Source of the DNA: JAWKJY01 sp041393535
Lineage (GTDB): Bacteria; Actinomycetota; Thermoleophilia; Gaiellales; Gaiellaceae
DNA length: 64,000 nt
Reading direction: 5' to 3'
Assembly: GCA_041393535.1 (NCBI GenBank)
Contig: JAWKJY010000003.1
Location: 595,359 to 659,358 of the forward strand
The notes under the pieces were generated by a model. The model saw only the letters and a list, made by a program, of their open reading frames with translations, was not told the DNA's origin and ran no database searches. The translations under genes and the position numbers were made by a program. Shown here one piece after another: positions 43,672 to 53,068 of this stretch. How positions within the stretch are numbered: position 1 is the first letter of the stretch; every line of letters begins with the position of its first letter.

Positions 43672-44828
43672 GCCCTCCGCGCGCGCGATCCCGTTCGGGC
43701 GCCCGTGGATCACGGACGATGACCGCGCGGCCGTCCTGCGCGTGCTCGAGGGCCACGTGCTCACGCACGGGCCGGAGTGCTCGGCCTTCGAGCAGGAGTT
43801 CGCGGCCTTCCTCGGCCCCGACGCGCGCGCGGTCACGACCAGCTCGTGCATGGCGTCGCTCCACCTCGCCTACCTGCATCTCGGCGTCGGCCCGGGCGAC
43901 GAGGTGATCGTCCCGGCGCAGACGCACGTCGCGACCGCCCACGCGGTCGAGTGGGTCGGCGCGCGCCCGGTCTTCGTCGACTGCGACCCGGCGACGGGGA
44001 ACCTGACCGCCGAGCGGATCGAGGCGGCCCTGACGCCGGCGACGCGGGCGATCTCGGTCGTCCACTTCCTCGGCATCCCATGCGGCATGGACGAGATCGC
44101 GCGCCTCGCCCGCGAGCGCGGGCTGTTCCTGGTCGAGGACTGCGCGCTCGCCGTCGGCTCGCGCTTCGACGGGCGGCACGTCGGGCTGTTCGGCGACGCG
44201 GGGACGTTCTCGTTCTACCCGGTGAAGCACCTGACCTCGGGCGAGGGCGGATGCTCGTGACCACGAGCGAGGCCGTCGAGCGGGGCGTCCGCGCGCTGCG
44301 CGCCTCGGCGTCGACCGGAGGCACGACGAGCGGACGGTGCCGGGGATGTACGACGTCCCGACGCTCGGGCTGAACTACCGCATGAGCGAGCTGCAGGCGG
44401 CGCTCGGCCGCTCCCAGCTGTCCCGCGTCGACGAGATCCTCGCGCGCCGCGCGGCGAACTTCGCCGTCCTCCGCGACGCACTCGCGGGCGCGCCCGACCT
44501 GCGCCTGCTCGACGCGAGCGACCCGCGCCAGGCCCAGACGCACTACTGCGCGAGCGTCGTGCTCGAGGGCGGGCTCGGCGCGCGGCGGCTCGACGCGGTC
44601 GAGGCGTTGAACGCGGCGGGGATCGGGACGAGCCTCTACTACCCGCAGCCGGTGCCGCGGATGGCGTACTACCGGGAGCGCGACGGCTACGACGCCGCGC
44701 GCTTCCCCGAGGCCGAGCGGATCTCGGATCGCTCCATCGCGCTCCCGGTCGGGCCGCACCTGACGACGGACGACGTGCGCCACGTCGCGGAGACGGTGCT
44801 CGCCGTCTGCGCGCGGCTTCGCGGCTAG
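43649..44828 (+). CDS. DegT/DnrJ/EryC1 sugar aminotransferase, frame broken twice
   Basis: This is a PLP-dependent sugar aminotransferase of about 393 residues once two bases are restored. IPFGRPWITDDDRAAVLRVL is the family start. The catalytic Lys lies in FSFYPVKHLTSGEGG, and GLNYRMSELQAALGRSQL gives the substrate region near residue 245. The frame changes near 44250, after GEGG, and again near 44300-44310, before GVDRRHDERTVPGMYDV; both fit single lost bases 50 nt apart. The start is a TTG at 43649 with AAGGAGG 4-10 nt upstream. It should add an amino group to a keto-sugar, a step expected for a nonulosonic acid precursor. It is the last gene before a 485-nt gap. Confidence 0.75.
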
Positions 44829-45313
44829 CCCGGCTCCACGCTGCGCCACGTGCGGGAGCGGCCCGGCCGCGTCCCGCCCCGGGCGATCCGGCCCGTCCCG
44901 GACGGACGCGCTACGCGTGCCGATTCACGCACGGGTGTGCGCCGATTCACGCACCGGGCCCTCCTGGCGGACGCGCGCGCGTCAACCTGGAGGGATCGTG
45001 GGGTCCCCACCCAGGGCGGGGGACCGGCCGCACTGGCCGAAACGGCCACGACCCGGACGGCCGTGTCCCGGACGGACGGGTGGCCCGTTGTGGCCCCGGG
45101 GCGGCTCGCCGTGCGACCGGCCGGTCACGGCGCTCCCCGCAACGGGTGAGCCGCCTGGCGCGAACGGGCCACGCGCGCCCTCGCCCGTGGCGATGCCGCG
45201 ATGCGCGCTCGCGCCTCCCACCGCGCCCGGATCGGCGATTTCGCGCTGACCCCTCTGCGGGTTGCATTGATGCCGTGCATCGACACCAGGACACGCAAAC
45301 GGAAGGAGCGCCC
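44829..45313 (+). promoter_or_regulatory. Regulatory gap before glycan operon with paired motifs
   Basis: No gene is supported in these 485 nt. GCCGATTCACGCAC occurs at 44919-44932 and 44941-44954, 22 nt apart. CCCGCAACGGGTGAGCCG (45136-45153) resembles the pair before the giant surface protein (28382-28417). Between them are GC hairpins, such as GGCCGAAACGGCC (45036-45048). The region before 45314 carries an AAGGAG ribosome site at 45303-45308. Confidence 0.45.
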
Positions 45314-46360
45314 GTGCTCACGGAGCTCGCAGGCCGCCGGGTCGCGATCGTCGGCGGCGCCGGCTTCATCGGGCACCACCTGGCTCTCTCCCTGGTCCGC
45401 CAGGGCGCCGAGGTGTCCGTCGTCGACTCGCTGATGGTCAACAACGCGTTCGCGCTCGTCGTCGGCGCGCGCAGCCCGAAGCACGAGCTCTACCTGCGCA
45501 TCCTGCAGGAGCGGATCCGGCTGCTGGCCGACGCCGGCGTCCCGCTGCTCGTCCAGGACGCGCGCGACTACCACGCGACCGGCCGGCTGCTCTCGGAGCT
45601 CGAGCCGGACGTCGTCGTGCACGCCGCGGCGGTCGCGCACGCGGGCCGCTCGAACAAGGACCCGTTCTCGACCTTCGACCACAGCCTGCGCACGCTCGAG
45701 AACACGCTCGACTGGGCGCGCGAGCGCCGGACGCAGTTCGTCTTCCTCTCGTCGAGCATGGTCTACGGCAACTTCCAGACGCCGTCCGTCGACGAGACGC
45801 ACCCGCTCGAGCCGATCGGGATCTACGGGGCGCTGAAGGTCGCGGGGGAGAAGCTCGTGATCGCCTACGGCCAGGTGTTCGACCTGCCGTGGACGATCGT
45901 CCGCCCGTCCGCGCTCTACGGGCCGCGCTGCATCAGCCAGCGGGTCGGCCAGCTCTTCATCGAGAACGCGTTCGACGGGCTGGCGCTGCGGATCCAGGGC
46001 GACGGGTCGGAGCGGCTGGACTTCACCTACGTCGACGACCTCGTGCAGGGGATCGAGCTCGCGATCGCGCGGCCGGAGTCGCGACACGAGATCTTCAACC
46101 TCACCTACGGCGCCGCGCGCTCGGTCGGAGAGGTCGCCGCGATCGTGCAGGAGCACGTGCCGGGCACGAGGGTCGAGCACGCCGAGCGCGACCGGCTGAT
46201 GCCGGAGCGCGGGACGCTGTCGGTCGACAAGGCCCGCGCCCTCCTCGGCTACGCGCCCCAGAACCCGGTCGAGACCGGGTTCGCGAAGTACGTCGACTGG
46301 TACCGCGACCTGCTCGGCCACGCCCCCGGGGCGAGCGCCTTCCGTGCCGCAGCTCGCTAG
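45314..46360 (+). CDS. NAD-dependent epimerase/dehydratase (LegB-like candidate)
   Basis: This is an extended-SDR nucleotide-sugar enzyme of 348 residues. The cofactor loop is VAIVGGAGFIGHHLALSLVR; the catalytic segment has SSSMVYGNFQTPSVDE and IYGALKVAGEK (YxxxK), and the sugar part WTIVRPSALYGPR. The start is a GTG with AAGGAG upstream. Family members act as 4,6-dehydratases, epimerases or reductases on UDP/GDP/CDP-sugars. As first gene of the operon that makes a NeuB-type product, it may be the 4,6-dehydratase step (LegB-like). The GNAT gene starts 17 nt inside its 3' end. The exact sugar is unknown. Confidence 0.85.
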   Translation: MLTELAGRRVAIVGGAGFIGHHLALSLVRQGAEVSVVDSLMVNNAFALVVGARSPKHELYLRILQERIRLLADAGVPLLVQDARDYHATGRLLSELEPDVVVHAAAVAHAGRSNKDPFSTFDHSLRTLENTLDWARERRTQFVFLSSSMVYGNFQTPSVDETHPLEPIGIYGALKVAGEKLVIAYGQVFDLPWTIVRPSALYGPRCISQRVGQLFIENAFDGLALRIQGDGSERLDFTYVDDLVQGIELAIARPESRHEIFNLTYGAARSVGEVAAIVQEHVPGTRVEHAERDRLMPERGTLSVDKARALLGYAPQNPVETGFAKYVDWYRDLLGHAPGASAFRAAAR

Positions 46361-47156
46361 CACGCTGCTCTTCCCGGTCGCCACGGTCGAGGAGGACGGC
46401 TTCCTCTCCGACTGCCACGGGCACCCGGTCTTCTCCGTCGCGCTCGGCGCCGACGCCTCCCAGCGCGAGGACGCCCTCGCGCAGCGGCTGGGGGCGCACG
46501 CGGGTGGGCACGACCGGGCCTCGTACGCCGCGCGCGTCGCCCCGGACGAGGTCGCCGCCCTGCGCGGCCTCTGCCGCGCGGGCTTCTACCCGGTCGAGCT
46601 GGCGCTGACGCTGCGGGCCGAGCCCGCGGTCGCGCTCGCCCGGGCGGAGGCCGAGCCGCTCGACCTCGTCGTTCGCCGGGCGGCGCCCGGGGACGAGGCC
46701 GTCGTGCTCGAGATCGCCGCGACGGCGTTCCGCTACTCGCGCTTCCACGTCGACCCGGGCACGCCCGACCCCGTCGCGGACGAGGTCAAGCGCCGCTGGG
46801 CGGCGAACGCGCTCGCCGGCCGCCGGGGCGTCGCGATCGACGTGGTCGAGCTCGACGGCGCGGTCGGCGGCTTCCTGATCGCCGATGCGCGCCGAGCCCA
46901 CGGGGAGGAGATGCGGATCATCGACCTCGTCGCCGTCGCGCCGCACGCCCGCGGCCGGGGCGCCGGGCGCGCTCTCGTCGCCGCGTTCGTGCGCGAGCAC
47001 GCGCCCGCGGCCGACGCCCTCCAGGTCGGCACCCAGCTCGTCAACGAGCCGTCGCTCGCGCTGTACCGGCGCTTCGGCTTCCTGCCGGGGAACGCCCGGT
47101 ACGTCCTCCACCACCACGTCCAGAAGGAGCGCATCCGTGCGGATCGGCGGCACTGA
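46344..47156 (+). CDS. GNAT acetyltransferase with extra N-terminal domain
   Basis: This is a 270-residue protein whose C-terminal half (about 110-260) is a GNAT domain. The acetyl-CoA-binding motif A is VAPHARGRGAGRALVAAFVR, and the segment NEPSLALYRRFGFLPGN is motif B. The N-terminal 100 residues are a separate domain with no motif I recognise; a similar layout is found in sugar acetyltransferases such as WecD. It probably N-acetylates the amino sugar made by the DegT enzyme, before condensation by the NeuB-like enzyme. It starts with GTG at 46344 inside the epimerase gene, and ends 20 nt into the NeuB gene. Confidence 0.8.
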   Translation: MPQLASTLLFPVATVEEDGFLSDCHGHPVFSVALGADASQREDALAQRLGAHAGGHDRASYAARVAPDEVAALRGLCRAGFYPVELALTLRAEPAVALARAEAEPLDLVVRRAAPGDEAVVLEIAATAFRYSRFHVDPGTPDPVADEVKRRWAANALAGRRGVAIDVVELDGAVGGFLIADARRAHGEEMRIIDLVAVAPHARGRGAGRALVAAFVREHAPAADALQVGTQLVNEPSLALYRRFGFLPGNARYVLHHHVQKERIRADRRH

Positions 47157-48183
47157 CCTCGACGAGCAGGTGCTCGTCGTCGCGGAGATCGGGAACAACC
47201 ACGAGGGCGACCTCGACGTCGCGAAGGCGCTCGTGGTCGCGGCGGCGCTCGCCGGTGCGGACGCGGTGAAGCTACAGGTCTACCGCGCCGACCGGTTCGC
47301 CAACCCGAACGACGCGAAGCGGCGCGCGCGCCTCGAGGCGTGGGAGCTCGCGCCCGGCGCGGTCGCCGAGATCGCGCGGCTCGCGCGCGCCTGCGGCGTC
47401 GCCCTCGTCGCGACCCCGCTCGACCTCGCGTCGGTGACGACGCTCGCCCCGCTCGTCGACGCGTTCAAGGTCGCGTCCGGCGACAACGACTTCCTGCCGC
47501 TGCTCGACGCGATCGCGCGCACGCGGAAGCCCGTCATCGTCTCGTCCGGCATGTCGACGCTCGCGACGATCGAGGCGAGCGCGCGGCGCGTGCGCGCGAC
47601 GTGGGCCGAGCTCGGCCACCACGGCGAGCTGGCCGTGCTGCACTGCGTCTCGGCATACCCCGCGCCCGAGGAGGAGAGCGGCCTCGCGGCGATCCCGCTG
47701 CTGCAGCGGCGGCTCCGGTGCCCGATCGGCTGGTCGGATCACACCCTTGGCGTCGACGTCTGCGAGCTGGCCGTCGCGGCCGGCGCGCGGATCGTCGAGA
47801 AGCACGTCACGCTCGCACACGACTTCTCCGACTTCCGCGACCACGCCCTCTCGGCGGAGCCCGACGAGCTGGCCGAGCTCGTGCGCCGGGTCCGGCGCGT
47901 CGAGACCGTGCTCGGCCGCCCGGAGAAGACGATCCGCCCGTGCGAGGAGGAGACCGCGGCGCTCGCCCGGCGCTCGATCGTCGCCGCGCGCGACCTCCAG
48001 GCCGGCCACGTGCTGACCGACGCCGACCTGACGTGGATGCGCCCCGCGAACGGCCTGCGGCCCGGCGACGAGGAGCTCGTCCTCGGCCACGCGCTGGTGC
48101 GGCCGATCGGGGCCGGCCACCCGATCCTGCCGAGCGACGTCGCCGACGCGCCCGGCCTGCGCGAGGTCACGTGTGCGGCGTAG
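47137..48183 (+). CDS. neuB: N-acetylneuraminate/legionaminate/pseudaminate synthase (NeuB family)
   Basis: This is a NeuB-family synthase of 348 residues. VVAEIGNNHEGDLDVAKALV and DAVKLQVYRADRF form the N-terminal TIM-barrel signature, and the catalytic region has IVSSGMSTLATIE and IGWSDHTLGVDV. A C-terminal SAF/antifreeze-like domain follows (RSIVAARDLQAGHVLTDADL). The enzyme condenses phosphoenolpyruvate with an N-acetylated amino sugar to form a nine-carbon acid (sialic, legionaminic or pseudaminic). The start is a GTG at 47137 inside the GNAT gene, and AsnB starts 13 nt before its stop. As amidination genes follow, a legionaminic- or pseudaminic-type product is more likely than neuraminic acid. 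No LegG/NeuC-type epimerase is visible in the window. Confidence 0.88.
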   Translation: MRIGGTDLDEQVLVVAEIGNNHEGDLDVAKALVVAAALAGADAVKLQVYRADRFANPNDAKRRARLEAWELAPGAVAEIARLARACGVALVATPLDLASVTTLAPLVDAFKVASGDNDFLPLLDAIARTRKPVIVSSGMSTLATIEASARRVRATWAELGHHGELAVLHCVSAYPAPEEESGLAAIPLLQRRLRCPIGWSDHTLGVDVCELAVAAGARIVEKHVTLAHDFSDFRDHALSAEPDELAELVRRVRRVETVLGRPEKTIRPCEEETAALARRSIVAARDLQAGHVLTDADLTWMRPANGLRPGDEELVLGHALVRPIGAGHPILPSDVADAPGLREVTCAA

Positions 48184-49997
48184 CCGGACGCGTCGGGCCC
48201 GGCCCGCTCGACGAGGCGCGCGCCGGGCGCTGCCTGTCGCTCGCCGCGCACCGCGGCCCCGACTCCGCGGGCCGCGCGTCGCTGCCGGGCGCCGGCGGCC
48301 GCGTCGTCGACCTGCTGCACACGCGCCTCTCGATCATCGACCTCGACGACCGGGCGGCGCAGCCGTTCCGCCTCGGGCCGCTGACGCTCGTCGTCAACGG
48401 CGAGCTCTACAACTACGTCGAGCTGCGCCGCGCGCTCGAGGCCGAGGGCCGCTCGTTCCGGACGACCTCCGACACGGAGGTGCTGGCGCACGCGCTGCAC
48501 GCCTGGGGCGACGACGCCTTCGACCGCTGCGAGGGCATGTGGGCGCTCGCCGTCCACGACGCGCGCGACGGGTCGCTGACGCTGTCGCGCGACCGGTTCG
48601 GCGAGAAGCCGCTCTACCTCCTGCGCGACGGCGAGGCGCTCCTGTTCGGCTCGGAGCCGAAGCTGGTCGCGGCGCTCGCCGGCCGCGCGCTCGCCCCGGA
48701 CGTCGAGCACCTCTACCGCTACCTCGTCAACGGCTACAAGGCGCTCTACAAGGTCGAGTCGACCTTCCACGAGGGGCTCGCGGAGCTGCCGCCCGCGACC
48801 GTCCTGCGCATCGACGCCGGCGGGGCCGAACACCGCGCGCGCTACTGGCAGCCGCGCTTCGCGCCGCAGGAGGACATGACCTACGAGGAGGCCGTCGCAG
48901 GGGCGCGGGAGCGCCTCGTGCGCGCCGTCGAGCTGCGCCTCCGCGCCGACGTGCCGCTCGCCTTCTGCATGAGCGGCGGGGTGGACTCGCTCTCGCTGAT
49001 CGGGATCGCGCGCCGGGAGCTCGGCCGCGAGGTGCACGGGTTCACGATCGCGAACACGGACGAGCGCTACGAGGAGGCGGACATGGTCGAGCTCGCCGCC
49101 CGCGAGCTCGGCGTCCGGCACACCTGGGTGCGCCCGTCGACCGACGGCTTCCTCGACCTGCTCCGCCGCGTCGTCGCCGAGCACGATTCCCCGCTCGCGA
49201 CGATCACGTACTTCACGCACTGGCTGCTCGTGCGCGAGATCGGCCGCGCCGGCTACCGGATCTCGATCTCCGGGACGGGCGCGGACGAGCTGTTCTCCGG
49301 CTACTACGACCACCACCTCGCCTACCTGCGCGAGGTCAGCTCCGACCCGGCGCTCCACGCGACGGCGCGGGCGGCCTGGGAGCGGCACGTGCGCCCGCTC
49401 GTGCGCAATCCGTACCTGCAGGACGCGGACTACTTCGTCCGCGACCCCGGGCGGCGCGACCACGTCTACCTCGGCGCCGAGGAGTTCGCGGCCTACCTCC
49501 ACGAGGGCTTCGCGGAGCCGTTCGCCGAGGCCCGCTACGCGGACGACCTTCTGCGCAACCGGATGCTGAACGAGCTCTTCCACGAGGCCGTGCCGGTGAT
49601 CCTCCACGAGGACGACCTGAACGCGATGGCGTTCTCGATCGAGAACCGCTCGCCGTTCCTCGATCGCGAGCTGTTCGAGCACTGCTACTCGATCCCGACG
49701 CGGCACCTCGTGCGCGACGGGCGCGCGAAGGCGGTCCTGCGGGACGCGATGCGCGGCCTCGTCCCGGACCCGGTGCTCGACAACCGCCGCAAGGTCGGCT
49801 TCAACGCGCCGATCCACGACCTGCTCGGGGCCGACGACCCCGCCGTGCGGGCGCGCGTCCTCGCCGACGGGCCGCTCTACGAGCACGTCCGCCGCGATCG
49901 GGTCGCCGCGCTGCTCGAGCGGCGGGAGCTGCCGAACTCCGAGTCGAAGCTCCTGTTCAACCTCGTCAACGCCCAGGCGTTCCTGGAGGCCGCGTGA
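48171..49997 (+). CDS. asnB: Glutamine-hydrolysing asparagine synthase-like amidotransferase (AsnB)
   Basis: This is an AsnB-type enzyme of 608 residues. The glutaminase nucleophile Cys2 is present: it starts MCGVAGRV, then HRGPDSAGR, ELYNYVELR, and SRDRFGEKPLYLL of the Ntn domain. The synthetase domain contains the PP-loop CMSGGVDSLSLIGIA and SISGTGADELFSGYYDHHL. The enzyme uses glutamine and ATP to make an amide from a carboxylate. The start is a GTG at 48171 overlapping the NeuB stop. In glycan clusters such enzymes amidate sugar carboxylates (e.g. uronic or nonulosonic acids), which is a plausible use here. The 3' end overlaps the next gene by GTGA. Confidence 0.88.
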   Translation: MCGVAGRVGPGPLDEARAGRCLSLAAHRGPDSAGRASLPGAGGRVVDLLHTRLSIIDLDDRAAQPFRLGPLTLVVNGELYNYVELRRALEAEGRSFRTTSDTEVLAHALHAWGDDAFDRCEGMWALAVHDARDGSLTLSRDRFGEKPLYLLRDGEALLFGSEPKLVAALAGRALAPDVEHLYRYLVNGYKALYKVESTFHEGLAELPPATVLRIDAGGAEHRARYWQPRFAPQEDMTYEEAVAGARERLVRAVELRLRADVPLAFCMSGGVDSLSLIGIARRELGREVHGFTIANTDERYEEADMVELAARELGVRHTWVRPSTDGFLDLLRRVVAEHDSPLATITYFTHWLLVREIGRAGYRISISGTGADELFSGYYDHHLAYLREVSSDPALHATARAAWERHVRPLVRNPYLQDADYFVRDPGRRDHVYLGAEEFAAYLHEGFAEPFAEARYADDLLRNRMLNELFHEAVPVILHEDDLNAMAFSIENRSPFLDRELFEHCYSIPTRHLVRDGRAKAVLRDAMRGLVPDPVLDNRRKVGFNAPIHDLLGADDPAVRARVLADGPLYEHVRRDRVAALLERRELPNSESKLLFNLVNAQAFLEAA

Positions 49998-51112
49998 GGT
50001 ACTGCGCCCGCTGCGTCCTGCCGGACTCGCGCCCGAACCTGACCCTCGACGCCGACGGCGTCTGCGACGCCTGCCGCGCGCACGAGGCGCGGGGCGCGGT
50101 CGACTGGGCCGCGCGGGAGCGTGCGCTCGACGCGCTCGTGGCGCGCACGCGAGCCCGGGCGACGGGTGGCTGGGACTGCGTCGTCCCCGTCTCGGGCGGC
50201 AAGGACTCGACCTGGCAGGTCGTCACGTGCCTCGAGCGCGGCCTGCGGCCGCTCTGCGTCACCTGGCGCCCGCCGCGGCGGACGCCGCTCGGCGAGGCGA
50301 ACCTGCGCAACCTCGTCTCGCTCGGCGTCGACCACGTCGACTTCTCCGTCAGCCCGGAGGTCGAGCGGGTCTTCACGCGGCTCGCGCTCGAGCGGACGGG
50401 GACGCCCGGGCTGCCGATGCACATGGCGCTCTTCTCGATCCCGCTCCGGATCGCGGTCGCCTTCCGGATCCCGCTCGTCGTCTGGGGGGAGAACTCGGCG
50501 ATCGAGTACGGCGGGGCGCAGGAGGGCGACGCGTACGCGCTCGACGCGCGCTGGCTCGCCCGGTTCGGCGTCACCCACGGCACGACCGCGGCCGACTGGG
50601 CCTGCGACGAGCTGCCGCTCGCGGCGCTCGAGCCGTACCGCCGACCGGACGAGGCCGAGCTGGCGGCGGCCGGGGTCGAGGCGGTCTTCCTCGGCTGGTT
50701 CCTCCCCTGGGACCCAGAGACGACGCACGCGGTCGCGCGCGCCCACGGCTTCAGGGCGAGCGAGGACGGGCCGCGCGTCGGGGCGTACGACTACGCGGAC
50801 GTCGACGACGACCTGATCTCCGTCCACCACTGGTTCAAGTGGCCGAAGTTCGGCTTCACGCGGACGTTCGACAACCTCTCGCTCGAGATCCGCAACGGGC
50901 GGCTGGAGCGGGACGAGGCGATCGAGCGGATCCGCGCGCGCGGCGACGAGACCCCGCACGACGACATCGCGCGCCTGTGCGAGCTGTGCGGGATCGGGCA
51001 CGACCGCTTCCGCGAGGTCGTCGAGCGCTTCCGCAACCCGGCGATCTGGACGCGGCGCGGCCGCACCTGGGCGATCGACGGCTTCCTCGTCCCGGACTGG
51101 AGGTGGCAGTGA
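49994..51112 (+). CDS. N-acetyl sugar amidotransferase (PseA/WbpG/LegX family)
   Basis: This is a 372-residue member of the N-acetyl sugar amidotransferase family. It starts MRYCARCVLPDSRPNL, with two CxxC pairs (RYCARC and VCDACR) that make a zinc knuckle, and has the ATP PP-loop VVPVSGGKDSTWQVV. A GENSAIEYGG segment and the ending DWRWQ are also family-like. The family converts an N-acetyl into an acetamidino group on pseudaminic or legionaminic acid or on O-antigen sugars, with ammonia from HisH/HisF-like partners. Here HisH and a HisF fusion lie 5.5 kb downstream in the same operon. It starts with GTG overlapping the AsnB stop. Confidence 0.88.
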   Translation: MRYCARCVLPDSRPNLTLDADGVCDACRAHEARGAVDWAARERALDALVARTRARATGGWDCVVPVSGGKDSTWQVVTCLERGLRPLCVTWRPPRRTPLGEANLRNLVSLGVDHVDFSVSPEVERVFTRLALERTGTPGLPMHMALFSIPLRIAVAFRIPLVVWGENSAIEYGGAQEGDAYALDARWLARFGVTHGTTAADWACDELPLAALEPYRRPDEAELAAAGVEAVFLGWFLPWDPETTHAVARAHGFRASEDGPRVGAYDYADVDDDLISVHHWFKWPKFGFTRTFDNLSLEIRNGRLERDEAIERIRARGDETPHDDIARLCELCGIGHDRFREVVERFRNPAIWTRRGRTWAIDGFLVPDWRWQ

Positions 51113-52260
51113 GGGCCAAGCTGCAGCACCCGCCGCGCCGCTTCGCCGCCGGCTTCGGGCCGCGCCCGGTCGAGATGCGCGACTACGGCCGCCTCGAGCT
51201 CGACCCGGACGAGCAGGTGACCTTCACGACGCCGCGCGGCGGCGAGTACGACGTCGCCCGCAAGGACTGGGGCTTCTACGCGACGCCCTCGCTCAACGGG
51301 CGCCTGCGCGGCTTCGGCCTCTCCGGCCGGCTCGTCCGCAACCGGCTCGGGCGGGAGTTCGTCCTGCTCGTCGAGGACGGCTGCGAGGAGGCGTTCGCCG
51401 GCTACTGCGCGAGCGAGGGCCTCGTCGTCGTCGAGCGCCTCGACGGCGACGGGCCGACCTGCGTCTGCGGCGGGCGCGCGTTCGAGCCTCGCTTCACGTA
51501 CACCGAGCCGCCGGTGGGGGAGACCCGCTTCGCCTGGCCGGGGCGGTACCGCCGCGACGTGGTCGCGTGCGAGCGCTGCGGCCACCTGCTCTCGCTCTCC
51601 GCCCTCGACCCGGACGCGCTCTACGCCGGCGACTACGTCGAGGCGACCTACGGCGGCGACCTCCGTGCGGCCTACGAGCGGGTGCTCGGCCTGCCGCCGG
51701 AGCGCTCGGACAACGAGGGCCGCGTCGCCCGCGTCGTCGACCTCTGCCGCGCGCGCCTCGCCGGACGGGACGAGCCGACCGCGCTCGACGTCGGCTCGGG
51801 GCTCTGCGTCTTCCTCGCGCGGCTCGCGCCGCACGGCTTCCGCTGCACCGCGCTCGACCCCGACCCGCGGGCGGCCGCGCACGCGCGGGACGGCGTCGGC
51901 GTCGAGGCCGTCTGCGCGGACTGGAGGACGGCCGACCGGATCGGCCGCTTCGACCTCGTCGCGCTGAACAAGGTGCTCGAGCACGTGCCCGACCCGATCT
52001 CGTTCCTCGCGAAGGCCCGCGAGCACGTCGCGCCCGGCGGCCTGGTCTACGTCGAGGTGCCGGACGGGCCGGCGGCGGCCGCCGAGGGCCCGCACCGGGA
52101 GGAGCTGTTCGTCGAGCACCTGCACGTCTTCAGCGCCGCCTCGCTCGCGATCTGCGCCGCACGGGCGGGCTTCTCGCCCGTCCGGCTCGAGCGGCTCACC
52201 GAGCCGAGCGGCAAGCACACGATCTGGGCCGCGCTCGCGGCCGAGGAGGCGAGCACATGA
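51109..52260 (+). CDS. Class I SAM-dependent methyltransferase (1) with zinc-binding N-terminus
   Basis: This is a 383-residue protein. Its first 120 residues carry no known motif, then CVCGGRAFEPRF and CERCGHLL form a zinc-ribbon-like pair. The methyltransferase domain from about 210 has the SAM-binding LDVGSGLCVFLARLAPHGF, then FDLVALNKVLEHVPDPISF, as in C-methyltransferases of sugar clusters. The start is a GTG overlapping the amidotransferase stop (GTGA), and the end overlaps the next methyltransferase gene by ATGA. It may methylate the sugar or its amidino group; the acceptor is unknown. Confidence 0.82.
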   Translation: MRAKLQHPPRRFAAGFGPRPVEMRDYGRLELDPDEQVTFTTPRGGEYDVARKDWGFYATPSLNGRLRGFGLSGRLVRNRLGREFVLLVEDGCEEAFAGYCASEGLVVVERLDGDGPTCVCGGRAFEPRFTYTEPPVGETRFAWPGRYRRDVVACERCGHLLSLSALDPDALYAGDYVEATYGGDLRAAYERVLGLPPERSDNEGRVARVVDLCRARLAGRDEPTALDVGSGLCVFLARLAPHGFRCTALDPDPRAAAHARDGVGVEAVCADWRTADRIGRFDLVALNKVLEHVPDPISFLAKAREHVAPGGLVYVEVPDGPAAAAEGPHREELFVEHLHVFSAASLAICAARAGFSPVRLERLTEPSGKHTIWAALAAEEAST

Positions 52261-53068
52261 GCGCGTACCCGTTGCCGATCGATCGCGACCCCGAGGAGCT
52301 GCGCGCCCGGGTCGCCGAGGTGCCGTACTGGCGCTACCGGCTCGAGCTCGCCCCGGGCGTCGTCACCCCGGGGGTGTGGAACCCGGACGACCTCCTGCGT
52401 CAGATGGGCATCCCCGAGCGGCTCGACGGCCTCCGCGCCCTCGACATCGGCACGAACGACGGCTTCTTCGCCTTCGAGCTCGCGCGTCGCGGGGCCCAGG
52501 TGACCGCGGTCGAGCCCGGCCCGCCGACCGCCGGCTTCGCCCTCACGCAGGAGCTGACGGGGCTCGACGTCGACTACGTGATCGACTCGGTCTACGAGCT
52601 GACGCCCGATCGGTACGGCGAGTTCGACCTGGTGCTCTTCCTCGGCGTGCTCTACCACCTGCGCCACCCGCTGCTCGCCCTGGACGTCCTCTCGACGCTC
52701 TGCCGCGGCCGGATCTGGGTCGAGAGCCACGTGCTCGACCACGGCTACGTCTCGGGCCGGCAGCTCGTCTCGCTCGAGACGCCGAACGAGCTGGTCGCGC
52801 AGTTCTACCCGCGCGACGAGCTGAACGCGGACGCGTCGAACTGGTGGGCGCCGACGCTCGCCGGGATGGCCTCGATGGTGGAGTCGTCGCTCTTCCGGAT
52901 CGAGGACGCGCGGCTCTGGTCGCGCGAGCGCGGCGTCGTGCGCGGCCGCTTCGACGCCTCCCTGGAGCAGGAGCTGTACCCCGGCTCGACCTGCTGCGCG
53001 ACCCGTCCAACTACATCCCGCCGGCGCCCTCGCGCGAGGCGGCTCGCTGGCGGAGGCCGAATGGCTGA
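52257..53068 (+). CDS. Class I SAM methyltransferase (2), CmoB/DUF1698-like, frame broken once
   Basis: This is a methyltransferase of about 270 residues, similar to the DUF1698/CmoB group. RYRLELAPGVVTPGVWNPDD is the group's N-terminal substrate-side motif, the SAM site is LDIGTNDGFFAFELARRGAQ, and the later motif is VLFLGVLYHLRHPLLALDVL. The frame moves near 52982, after the Glu-Leu-Tyr-Pro-Gly segment. The C-terminus then reads LDLLRDPSNYIPPAPSREAA and ends at 53068, so one base is probably missing. The next gene's ATG overlaps this stop. The role is in sugar methylation (inferred); tRNA modification is unlikely in this context. Confidence 0.7.

Noticed and set aside
43649..44828. Programmed frameshifting or a true pseudogene for the DegT aminotransferase
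   Set aside because: Two one-base breaks 50 nt apart with protein similarity intact around both, and nine similar breaks elsewhere, point to sequence errors.
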